From Ichthyophonus hoferi (taxonomy: Eukaryota > Opisthokonta > Ichthyosporea > Ichthyophonida > Ichthyophonidae), in assembly GCA_002751075.1 (NCBI GenBank), contig NAOQ01000186.1:13166-77165 (forward strand): DNA of 64,000 bases, written 5' to 3'. Below are positions 38,700 to 63,197 of this stretch, in pieces. The position numbers were made by a program, and so were the translations under genes. The stretch's first letter is position 1; the number at the start of each line of letters is the position of its first letter. A model generated the notes under the pieces. It did no database searches. It was given only the letters and a program-made list of their open reading frames with translations, and was not told where the DNA came from.

Positions 38700-41600
38700 A
38701 ATGAACCAAATTTATTGGCAGGCGCCCAGCTAAAAAAATAAAAATACAAATAATTAATTGCCTTAAGAAAGAGAGTATGAATAGGCTCAAAAGGAAAACC
38801 AAACTAGAAATGGAAGAACAACAAATAGAACAAAAACAGATATTAACATATCTCCACTCCGTTCACAACACACACATCCCTACTATAACAGGTACCTTAA
38901 ATATTGGTAAAGTATTTATCTCCATTGATACTGACAAGTTGAAAAAGGTAGGGGTTGGCGTAGATTCAGCCGAGAATACTGCGATTGCAGTTTAGCATAC
39001 AGAATATGACGACAAGAACTTACCTCATACAAGTAAGGAAACTTTGACCCTTCAAATCACTTTACTAGATTTAATTTTATCCAAGTCAAATTCTTTTTGC
39101 AATAGGGTAATGGGCCCTCCTGGCATGCTTCCATTCAACAACATGCAACTCTCTCCAAACACTCCAGAGCCCGTTAGTGTTGATCCAACCACTTCTCCTT
39201 TTCCTATAGACACCAATCGGCAACTTCACCAGCATGCTTCCTTCAATACACATCAAGACATCACATTCTCTCAAACACCTAGGGACAACAGCACCCCTTA
39301 TAACCAAATGCGATTAGATTTTTGCAACACCATTGATGCTCTAATGCAACAAAATGCATAGCATAATCAGATGATACAACAACTTACATAGTAAATGCAA
39401 AACATGTTTGCACAATTCAACATAATTTTCAGCAACAAAATACCAAACCTACAGCATCCAGGGAAACTGATCAAACCCGACAAACAAGTATACCCATTAG
39501 CCATTAACCAATCGCATCAATCTACAGACTCAAGCCAAGATGTTCTAAATCTGACTCACCTATTGGATACTGCCAATTTTTTTCTTCAGAGTAGCAATCT
39601 TAAATTCTTCCTCCCAGCTAATCATCAATCCAGAATTTTCCTTCAATATTGGAAAGACAAAATGCTCATGATCTGCAGACAATCAAATTGCAAACACCAA
39701 CTAATCATTGCTCCAACACCTGATGATTGACAGAAACTGGAAAATATCAATCAACTACCGCCTGATGAGACATTATGTAGATTATACCTTCTGTTGGAGG
39801 AGAAGTATTTTCCCCTCTGTCATTTAAGTATAACTCCTTTCATACTATATTATAGATTTTACCGCCTGTCAGCATTAAGATCTTAATTATAGTACAGAAC
39901 CATTGTACGGTATTTCGTAAGTCAAACCAAATTATCTGATCTGCGATTCTTACAGTCCTGAACCGGACTAACACTAGTTAAACAAAGATCTGTCTTACTT
40001 TCAATTGTATCTGCTGCCAATAATAATATATTGTATGCAGAATTAAAATAGGAAGTAAGTATTACTCCCGTGTTAAATTTATTAAAATATTAATAGTATA
40101 TTTAAACATTGTATGCAATAACATTATCAGAAAGTTACAATCAAAAAATCGTAAACGCGCATCTAATCCCTAGAGCAAGTAATCACTTGTTTTATACATG
40201 TTATGTAAATTTAAGTCATTAAAACGTTATTGGCCCAACGAATAGTAATCGGTTTTTATTCTCGTCCAACTTGTAAATTAATAAAAGACAATCCAGTATA
40301 AAAGCAAGTGCTGGACGCTAGCTNNNNNNNNNNNNNNNNNNNNNNNNNNNNNNNNNNNNNNNNNNNNNNNNNNNNNNNNNNNNNNNNNNNNNNNNNNNNN
40401 NNNNNNNNNNNNNNNNNNNNNNNNNNNNNNNNNNNNNNNNNNNNNNNNNNNNNNNNNNNNNNNNNNNNNNNNNNNNNNNNNNNNNNNNNNNNNNNNNNNN
40501 NNNNNNNNNNNNNNNNNNNNNNNNNNNNNNNNNNNNNNNNNNNNNNNNNNNNNNNNNNNNNNNNNNNNNNNNNNNNNNNNNNNNNNNNNNNNNNNNNNNN
40601 NNNNNNNNNNNNNNNNNNNNNNNNNNNNNNNNNNNNNNNNNNNNNNNNNNNNNNNNNNNNNNNNNNNNNNNNNNNNNNNNNNNNNNNNNNNNNNNNNNNN
40701 NNNNNNNNNNNNNNNNNNNNNNNNNNNNNNNNNNNNNNNNNNNNNNNNNNNNNNNNNNNNNNNNNNNNNNNNNNNNNNNNNNNNNNTTTGTCTTAGAAAC
40801 TTAACTACAAGTTCTGTTTTATTTGGTGCATATATATTCTTCCTTTTTGTTTGCATAGATAAGAATAATATTTTACTATAAAATTATTCTTTGATCACCC
40901 ACTTCTATACTTATGGAAGCAAGAGTATGGAGTCCGCCCCATATTCCGAATCTAATAGGGATATCAACGAAACCACCTACAAGGGATCTCGCATAGAGAA
41001 TTGGAGCAAAGACCCAGCTAGTGAAATGGTCATCAGCCACGTCTCCAATCGCACTCAGGTGCAATTCTCTAGATCTCAAAAGAAGCTTCTTAGCCAAACT
41101 GAAATCCATGATTCCTTACACCTTCACTACTTCATCAGTCAGGATGAGTGTCTAAATGCACCCATCCAAGTCTTAAACATCAGACAATGGGCCTATGATG
41201 AATTATGACTACTGCAAGAACACTATGGAGCCATGGCTGAAACCAACATTAACTGCATCTTAGCTAAATTAGCTGAAATACGTGTTAAACTTTCAGAAAC
41301 GTCAATTGCATTCTTAGGAAGATACAATGGCTTATCTAACCACTCTGAAAATGCTTTTATTGCCATTTCTGCCCCTGCCCAAGTACTACGCTCTATTACT
41401 CTTCTATCTACCCAACCACATCTCAGACCAACTTTAAATACACTTCAAACCTTTGCTCAACCAACATGGCCCAGCATATACAATGCAATGACCAGAATTA
41501 AAGCTACTACCGGCCGTGAATATGAATATTCTAATTCAAGACCAATTCCTCATGCCAATAACAAAAATCAGAGATGCATGCAGTGTCCAAACAAATGCCC

Positions 41601-44600
41601 TTGTCAGTTTCATATTGACCCAGATGTTACCCATATCACCACTGAATGTTCCTTCAACAGGAACAGTCCTAACTACAGTAAGATATTTCCTACTCCCAGA
41701 TCAGTAACAGCCAGCACTCTTCACACCACAAGTAACACACCATATTCCAACCAGGCATCTACAACACCAGTCCCCAACCACTGAAACATGAATTCTGTTT
41801 CAGTCAAGCATGCACATTACATGTTAACATGGCAGCACGCTACCTCTTAGAGCCCAAGTGCATAACAATCGCGCCTCTCAATGTCTTTTCAACAACAGAG
41901 CCCAGTCCTTCTCAGAACAAAAACCAGCTGTCAAATCCTTTTTCTGATTAGCATTTTCCTTGTTAGCAATGAATGTTCTTGCCACCTTGGTATACAATGA
42001 AAAGCATTTACCAACGTTTTCCCACTCACGTTCAAGTTCTACCTAGCCAAGGGAACTACTATGCATGCCACTCACTATGATACAATCAGCTTAAGCTTAC
42101 CCATCAATGGGATGGATAGAGGTATCATACTCCATGACTTTCTCTATAACCGTGAAATTCAATGTAACCTTTTCTCTATCACAGCCTCATATGGTCAACA
42201 ATGCACCAAAACGTTTACTCAATGAAATCACAATTCTTGAGGGCAACGCTTATATCCTGCGCCGCTACCTATAGTAGGAGGATACATTCCTCGTTCAGGC
42301 CACACTTGTTCTACATCCTGACAATAATTTGAAGTCAGAAAGTATTAGTACATACAACTGCCCATCGACAAATGATGATCTTGACTGCCACACTCATTTT
42401 ATTGATAGCTATGGCAACAATCCCATCAGCATCTCTATTTACAACAGTTTCCTTTTCCTTTTGCTTCACCTGCACAACACAAATATCCAAGACTGTGCGG
42501 CATTCTTGGTTCATGTACTGCTTGCTAAAATGTCTTACTGTATGTCAAAGACTTTATAACAGCATGATCCCAAAGGCGATTGTCCCATACGATGTCTGTG
42601 CTGCTGCAAACAAAATTGTCACAAGCCCCTTCACATTGCATTGTATGCATACCAATCGTCTATTAGAAACCATCTACAGTGCTGTGGCTGGTCCCCTTCA
42701 TGTAATGTTTGGTGAATTCTACTGGTTTTAGTTTTTATTGATGATTTCACCCACTGCCCTACCGTTTATTGCATAAGATAGAAAAACGACATATCAATTT
42801 ATTTTTTGCCAATTTATGGAAGCAGCTCACGCCAAACATTTTCCTCTCTGTATTGCCACCCTATACACCAATCAAGGCACAGGATAAATATCTATATCCT
42901 TTATTGATCAACATACATTTTGGGGGATTAAAAATCACACTACCTTGCGATACACACCTCAATCTGACGGTCTTTCAGAGCGCATGAATTAACACATTAT
43001 CACTATGACCTGGTTTGTCATGAATGCCGACAATGGCCATTATACCTACTGAGATTACACCATTCAGGCTACCGTGTTTACTTATAACTTAATACCGACC
43101 ATCACCCTACTAATCAATCAAACCCGTTATTCTCTATGGCGTTGCACACCTGCTCCATTACACTGCTCATGCACTTTCAGCTGCAAACTCTGTTACAGGA
43201 CTTATTCCACTACTAGGAAGTCTGAATTTACCATATGCAGCTGGGAGGCATGTTTACTCAGCTACTGTCACAACATGCACAGTTACACAATCTTAGACTG
43301 CAAGCTCCACTGCAACTCCATCTGCTGAAACTGTATATTCATCCAAGATATCTTTCTTCACAACACACGTCATTGAACATTCACCAACAATCAGTTTTAA
43401 TCAGACACCAATACTATCACCATTATCATCAATAATACTATTCCAGTCAACAATGAATCGGTACATACTCCTCTACTCTCTGAGATTATACAGTTTCAGA
43501 GAGAGTATACCCCAAATACTCTTCTTCCTACATCTTTGCCAAGCTCACCACCGATCTCACGGTTTTTTACACCAGTGCCCAAACCTTTTTGTCCTAATGA
43601 GGGAGAGGGCCTATATCGCTTTACTAAACCTGATGTAAATTCTAAGACACATTACCACAACTGCTATGCATCATTCACAACATGCAATAGCCACAAATAT
43701 GGTCAACACCAGTCACCTGTAAATGTAATGTCAAATACAAAGATCACCACCTCATTATCTTCCGTCAACACAGAGTTTACAGACCCTAAGAGTTACAAGG
43801 AGGCACCGCATTCCCAAGACAAAATGTCTTGGATCAATGCCATGCATATGGAACTTGCCACGATTAACGAGTTTCATATCTGAACTCTCATGCCACGAAG
43901 CCAATTCTCCAAGGAGGTTACTATACTTTAAAACCTATGGGTCCTTCACAGGAAAAAAGACCACAATGGTATAGTTACTCAAAACAAAGCCAGACTCGGT
44001 GTACAAGGCAGCATGGAAATGAAGAACAGGGAATTTTTCAATATATATTCCCCAGTCACTGGTTTTGTGACCATCCGAATCCTCATTGCCATTGCTGCTG
44101 CATGTCAGTATGGGCTGACCCAACTTGACATCCATTCCGCATACTTACATGCCCCGTTAAACAATCCTGCCTACATACTCCAGCCTCCTACAATGGAAGG
44201 CCTCAATCAACCAAGTTGAATATGTGAATTTTCCAAGTGTCTCTACGGACTCCCTGTGAGTGGCTTAAGCTGGAACCATACCCTGGATGAGCTTCTAAAG
44301 ACAGAAAACATATACCCAGCTAATCGGGATCCTTGTCTTTACATTTCCTATACAAGTGGTCATTGCCTTGCCTTATGCTGCTACGTCGACAATGTACTCT
44401 TTATTTAAGAACATCTAGCCAACAAGAAGGCCCTTATCAAGGTATTCTGCAACAATTTCCCAATGAAGAACAAAGGGTGGCCTACTGATTTCTTAGGTGA
44501 CTCTATTCACAAATGCAATGACAACATCAAACTATCTCAAGCCAGCTACATTTGAAAGCTAATCAATTCCTATGGTCAGGAGCATTGCTGCCCAACTTAC

Positions 44601-45060
44601 TCTCCAATTCTTCTGGAATATATCAAGGAGGCTGCTAGTGCCAATCAGGAATCGAAACATTGTGACGTCACTGCTTATCAAACATTAAACGGATGCTTAT
44701 TATGGATCGTCAAGTCCAGCCGACCCGATTGCCAGTTTGCTGTAAGCTACCTCACCTGATACACAGGGGAGCCCACAATGGCCATCTGGAAAATGGCTAT
44801 GCACCTTCTAAGGTATCTGAAAACCACAGGAGAAAAGTGCAAAATATACGAGAGGGTAACACTAATGCTCAGTGCTTTCTCTGATGCAGACTTTGCCACT
44901 TATCCGTGCACATCCCAAAGCACTTCGGAATATATAATTTACCTCGCTGGGAGACCAATTGATTGGTTCTCGAAAAAGCAGAGTATACCGAGATGTACCA
45001 ATGGCCAGCTTGTTCTAGTAGCCATAATAATTAATCGCATACTTACATAATTGAAGTTTA
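38700..45060 (+). mobile_element. Ty1/copia LTR retrotransposon, badly decayed
   Basis: Pieces occur in the copia order. Gag-like frames lie at about 38777-39730 and 40890-41780, the latter ending in a cysteine/histidine-rich stretch. Integrase-like residues (for example ETIYSAVAGPL) lie near 42670. Reverse transcriptase follows at about 43800-44450, with TQLDIHSAYLHAPLNNP and a YVDN catalytic-motif relative. An RNase H segment at about 44870-45000 has DADFATYP and the DWFSKKQ signature. Integrase before reverse transcriptase separates copia from gypsy. The element is broken at many places (well over ten) and contains the 463-base run of N. I could not find a convincing pair of LTRs, and 39780-40860 may be an insertion or a rearranged part. 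It is an old fossil; nothing suggests current activity. Confidence 0.85.
40324..40786. other. Assembly gap (463 N)
   Basis: Run of N inside the copia remnant. Translated frames crossing it have no meaning. Confidence 1.
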
Positions 45061-45574
45061 TTAATAGCAGAAAGGTCTGTCAGATTACATATTATTATGA
45101 CATTGTCTTAATTTACTTAACATTATACCAACGTATAATGGCAGATACAGATCAAATGTATCCATTTACACAGGGCCTACAAACAAACTCTTACTTATAT
45201 GTACAGTAAGTGCATAAAACAATGTAAACATTTTATAGAGTTTAATTTTCTATATCATTCTTATTCTTAGTATTTGGCAGCACCACGTCCAATCAGTTGT
45301 GCTACATGAATAAACTATTTCTCATAATCATTTTTTCAATTTATTTGTTCTCCTTTTGATCGGTCAGGTTGTAATTTTGATCGCGAAACTTATCATTTTG
45401 ATGGAAAATCACTCTATTAATATATATAGATTATAATACAGTATATATGCATAATATTAGGCATGTATATATACAGCCCTATATAAAATTAACAGGTTGA
45501 CGCTATGTGGAAGAGGAACAAAGGCTTTGTAGTAAATAATCAGCATAAATGGAGATGGAGTGTATAGGGCTGTG
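45061..45574. other. Spacer between the copia remnant and the DHX35 3' end
   Basis: About 510 AT-rich bases. They may include an eroded 3' LTR and the 3' untranslated region of the minus-strand helicase gene, which has a minus-strand AATAAA near 45341. No coding exon seen. Confidence 0.4.
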
Positions 45575-58140
<12,566 letters not shown>

Positions 58141-58425
58141 GGCTGCAAATATGGATGGGTTTGGTATGAAGGTAATGTATTTATGTTTTTGGTTATGTGT
58201 ACGTGCTATGATATCTTTGGATGCTTTGTAATTGCGTGCATTACCTATACATATTCTCATACAATATCATGTTATATTATGTATATATATTATATATACA
58301 TATCACTAGTTCATATTAGTTCATATTTTTATAAATAAATACAACTATAAAAAGGCAAATAAATAATACTGTGTTTACCCTACATATCTCTCACACTATC
58401 TTCTATGCTTTTATGTCGCTTTTGA

Positions 58426-58502
58426 CGATTAATCGGTGATTAGTACTAATAAAGGCGATTAGCTACCGATTAACATTAATCATAACGATTAATAAACCGA
58501 TA
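58426..58502. promoter_or_regulatory. Cluster of CGATTA/GATTA sites upstream of DHX35
   Basis: Within 77 bases there are a perfect palindrome CGATTAATCG at 58426-58435 and further GTGATTAG, GCGATTAG, ACCGATTAA, ACGATTAA and ACCGAT words. It lies about 290 bases upstream of the DHX35 ATG. GATTA and ATTAATC words are typical of homeodomain-like binding sites; the role here is inferred. Confidence 0.35.
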
Positions 58503-58664
58503 AATAATAATAGGGATTGACATTTAAAATAAGCCTCTATTTCCGGATCCTCCAATCATCGGTTATGTATAGAGTCATTAATTGACTAGTGGGCTTGGTT
58601 TGTTTCGTTTTAAAGACGCCAGAAGCTACCTCAACTTATGATGCCTATAACTCTATACTATATG

Positions 58665-58770
58665 TATATATATATGTATAATACCTACAACTATAATACT
58701 TAAAATTATATAGTACCTGTAAATATAATACCTTTAACTCGATAGTACCTATAATTATAATTATATAGGG
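58665..58770. repeat. Imperfect TATARTACCT tandem repeat
   Basis: About five units of the form TATA(A/G)TACCT followed by a variable AT-rich stretch recur every 18-24 bases upstream of DHX35. Short degenerate tandem array; may be promoter-proximal. Confidence 0.55.
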
Positions 58771-59375
58771 TAACTATACTTAGATACTGAATAATCATGC
58801 ATGTTTCCAGGATAAGGCAACTACAGGTATACATAAAAGATACTTAAAAGCTCAGAGTCTTTGCAGTCATGGTCTAATGAGTTTTACTCGGTATATAGTG
58901 TGAGAGTGGATCATACTACATCATCAAATACATTGTGATGTTTTTTTAAAAGCCACAAGAATTCCAATAACGTAATTCAAGCAGATAAAAACACAAAATA
59001 TGATAGTATTTAAGAAAAAAGTAAGTAATAACCCATATACATTTACATGCCCAGCCATTCAAGTAAATTTATTCACATGCAAGGTTATTTCGACTAAATG
59101 TATTCCCTTCCATACTTCCCTTTATAAACAAAAAATACAGGATTGAAATACCTACCTTAAATCTATCATAATATTAATCTCATGGACTCGATATTGAAAC
59201 ACAACAATATGAAAAGCAAAGAAGTTAGTTATTTGATAACTGATTAATCCATGAATCAGCCATATCTAGATTACTATGATTGGCAATACATATATATATA
59301 TATATATATATATAGAGCATCAGGATTATATAACTGATATGATTTTTAACGTAGATAACAGCTTCTGTCTAACTA

Positions 59376-62300
59376 TTAGTTGGAGGGTGTACTGATGCCG
59401 GGGTGGGGTCTATATACACACGTATGCCACATGTCCTTTTTAGGCCTCAAAGGCTTCCACAAATGTTCAATTTGCCATTTTGAAAAGGAACTTCCTACAG
59501 TCATTATACCATGACATACAAAAGGAAAGTCAAGGTTGCTCTCGGCCGCACTTATGGTAGTCATAACCCAGAACAACTCCTGTTCTATGTCCTTGGTTCT
59601 TGGTTCTTTTTTGGAGGATGTAATTGGCATCTGTTCGGTGCACGGTCTTTTGCCATCTCCATATCCATAAGCATCAACATATCCTCGGCCTGCAAGTAAG
59701 CGTTATTAGTTCATGGCAGAATAATATAGTGCACTATACGAATGCCATACTACCGTGAAGACCAACAAAACAGGTAAAGTCAACCATTAAAGATGGTACA
59801 GTGACATCCATAAAAATGCGTAGATCAATTCCCAAAAATAAAATAAAGTGACAGGTATAGGCATGCATGCAAACAGATATACTGCAAGAAACAAGAAAGC
59901 AAACATATGAGCAATTATTACCATTAGTATAATTGTTATTAGTATTAACATTAATATTAATCATTATCATATTATACACACCGGCAGGGTACCGTATGCA
60001 TATAAACATTCATAACTGTCACTCCCTAGCCAACCTACCTTTGATTAATCTAGTTAACATTGGCCCAAAGTTGTCATTGTGTTGGTGACCCCGTATGACA
60101 CCATGTAGTGTGCTGACGCCTGGGGTACTGGCCCGACGAAACATATGTTCTAGAAGCTCTACATCCCAGCCAACCCCTCTACCAGTGTAGGCGGTCAGAG
60201 GCGGTGTCTGTCCTTTCATTCGTATTATCATGTCATCCCAGCACAGTCCTGTAGCACGGGAACAAGAAATAAGGAAAAAACGCGGCTTATGATAGCTTAT
60301 AAATGTATGACAGAGAGTGTAAGACAAGTATGCCAGGTATCAAAAAGAGAACATATATAGGTTATAGAGGTTATATAGGTTGATGATAGGAAACAATAAT
60401 GAGCAATAGAGAAAAAGGAAAATGATAGAAAGTTGTGCATATATATACCTAGAGTCACAGGCTGTGTAGGGGTGGTCAGACGACCACTGAATGAAATGGC
60501 TTCTTTTAGTTCAGGGTCACTCTGAACCGCAGCTTTAAGACGCTGAGCAAAGACCTGATCTACTGCATTAGGTCCTGTCATTTCCTTAAAGATCTATTAT
60601 GCAGTGAAAAGGTGGAAAGAAAAATGGTTAGATGTATATGAACATGTTTATACTGATTATACTCGACATTAGGCATGAAAAAAGAAACAGATTCCATGAA
60701 TAATGTCATTAATGTAGACCACAAAGCAACTACCTAGTATACATACTAGTTCAGCTAGAATAATCACAACAACGTAGTCGTAAATGGTGTTATTGTGTTT
60801 GTATGAAATAAGCGATATAAGAGTAAATAATAGACTAAAATAATAATAAAATTGTTCTTGATTAAGAAGAGTCATCAAATTTAAATTACTAAACAATAGT
60901 GAAAGATAGAAAATGTAGATAGTACGCCATAAGAACAATTCTCACCTGACTACGTCTGAGGGGACCAATCCACTCATGCAACATAGACACTTCTTCAGAG
61001 GCATTAAACTTTAAGAGATCAACAGGATTATATCCAAATTCATAAACTCCATGCGCAAATTGCATAAAGTCGGTATGATTCGTGATAGCGTTTTTACCGT
61101 TTTCTCCTTTAGATATACCCCCTAAATATAACGAGTAAGGAAGAAATTCAAACCACCGAAGAATCCGTGCAAAAATGCATTTTTCATCACACGTAGCAGT
61201 AGAAAACCGGCGAAGTTTTGCAATTTCATGCCATAACCCGTAGCTGTAAGCGAGATTAATGTATTCGTGATTACCTCGGTTGATTAGAACCCGTGGTCCA
61301 TTGACAGCTTTGAGTAGAAATAGTGTAAAAAGAACCTGTAGGCTCATATACCATTGTTAGAAGGCAGGAAACATCATAACGTGTTTTGTTTTACTGTTGT
61401 ATTGTTTAAAAGTATATATATATATGAATATGAGTAGATAATAGTACGTGTATGCATAGAGGATAAGTATATTAAATACTGCATGGTAAAATATAAAATG
61501 CCACGATTCTGCTTCTTAGTCATGGGAGGCAAATAATTACTAATAACGGCCAGGAAATAATGCATCAATATATTACAGTGGAAATAAGAAGGTGGGAAAG
61601 GAAAAGAACCAAAAAAAAAAAGAACAAAAGAAGTGGTTAAGGATGGGCAAAGAATGTAATAGGTAGCGGGAGGTCAAGTTGTGGCTTGCACGGATAGAAA
61701 AGAAAAAAAGAAAAATATAGATAAAACAAGGAACGAAAAAAAACATAAATTGATGTAAGTTAACTAGAGAAAGAGAGAAGAGGCTAAGGCTCCAACGAAT
61801 ATAAACTAATAGTGGGGGGGATGGATATATTGTATATTTTGATAAACGAATCTAGTCATACAAATAACAAACTACATGCCTCCAGTGACCTTTGTCCGCG
61901 ATCTACAAAGTCACCTAGAAACATCAATCGACACTCCTCGCTTACAACTAAACTCTCAGAGAGGCAGGGATTATCTCCCTTGGTTAGCCAGTCCAGACTG
62001 GCCGTCAAGGATCCAAATGATCCATGAACATCGCCCCAAAATACCAAACGGTTCCCGGTAGATACGATATGGCGAGTTACAAATGGATTAAATTTATCTG
62101 TTGGCATGATAGTATCAGGAGAAAATCGTTCGGGGGAGGGCGCTTTCTTGGAGGTCCAGGCCTCGGATCCTGTTAAATCTCGGGCCATAACAAATTGAGA
62201 TACACGCATGGCTGTGAGAAACTAGAGAGGAGGCGGAAGTGGTGGTGGGGGGAGGAGGAAGCAAGAATAATTAGGAATAATTAGGTGGTAAAGCACAGAT

Positions 62301-63197
62301 GAGGCTGAAATGAAAGTCTTGTTTTGGAAATAAATGGGAAGCAAAATAGGTATAAGAAGGAATAATAATTAATCGCATACATTGTGAAAGAGAGTTGGAA
62401 AAAGAATATCATTAATTAATAATAGGGATCTTATTAGGTTAAATGAAATTAGAGATCGAACGAACAAATCGTACACTTATTGGAGGGGAAAAAAAGAAAA
62501 GGAAAGCAGAACACACAACAAGTACTTATGCATTCTATATTTATATTTGGTCAAAAAAATATATATCAAAAGACTCATATAGATACAAAGTATGTATAGG
62601 TAAGGGGGAAATGGTTTATGACTGGTAGTATGGTAATATGTCTATGTAGGATGTATATCTCTATAGGTGCAATTGTATTAAATAAATAATGAGACGAAGC
62701 TGTTTACTTACTTGCTCTCCTGTAGGGCTACCACCTGCCAATTCCAACTCACTTAAATATGTCGTGTTGCAGAGTAACTTAATCATATCCTTCTCCAATG
62801 AATTAATCTCATTTATCGTTTCATAGACGGGAACCTGTCCCATTCTTTCAGAAATGTAAGCATCTGAGCTGATGTCTTCGGTATTTTCCAAGACTCCATT
62901 GGGCACAGTCAAGGGTAGTTCGGGTTGTAAAGTGATATTGTCTGTTTTAGGATTTACCACTTGGATAGAGGAATGGGTGTAAAAATATGAATAGAAAAGA
63001 TTGGCTGAAAAGAAAGAAATAAAAATAATAATAAAAAATTCTTTGAAGCTAAAGCCATTCTTGCAAGGACAAATGAGGAATTTCCCCAAACTTTTATTAG
63101 GGTGTTTTGCACATTCTCTGCGAGAAGACGCTTCTTCTGAGGGCTTCGTAGCCGACTTTTTTTCTTCGCAATCCTTGAAGTCTTCTTTTTCATCCAT
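59376..63197 (-). CDS. Divergent PPP-family Ser/Thr phosphatase with N-terminal membrane anchor
   Basis: Six minus-strand exons: 63197 to about 62708, about 62211-61862, 61335-60946, 60593-60449, 60248-60039, 59689-59376; about 632 residues. The stronger donor after 62712 does not match the phase of the acceptors before exon 2, so the first junction is tentative. Residues about 52-74 (FFIIIFISFFSANLFYSYF) form one hydrophobic segment after a charged N-terminus, as in a type II membrane protein. The catalytic core has the PPP signatures GDVHG (about 223-227), GDFVDRG and RGNHE, which bind the two metal ions; later come HGVYEFGYNP where most PPPs have HGG, then GRGVGW, and RGHQHND, matching the catalytic RAHQ region of PP1. 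It should remove phosphate from serine or threonine, or act on a related phosphoester, at a membrane. The C-terminus (WVMTTISAAES to PSN) is family-specific. No EF-hands, TPR or other known partner domain seen, so it is not PPEF or PP5. Confidence 0.82.

Larger units (their letters stand above)
58141..59375. other. Region between DHX35 and the phosphatase gene
   Basis: About 1.2 kb holding the likely DHX35 promoter (transcription runs leftward from here) and the 3' untranslated region of the phosphatase gene. It contains a cluster of CGATTA sites and a TATARTACCT repeat, listed separately, plus a (TA)n run at about 59288-59313. No exon seen. Confidence 0.5.

Noticed and set aside
40278-40856. 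Open frames across the first N run
   Set aside because: Artefact of the assembly gap inside the copia remnant.
59734-60009. Extra phosphatase exon reading VTVPSLMVDFTCFVGLHG
   Set aside because: The exons on either side join directly in phase (LIKG to RGYVDAYG), and no suitable splice sites frame it.
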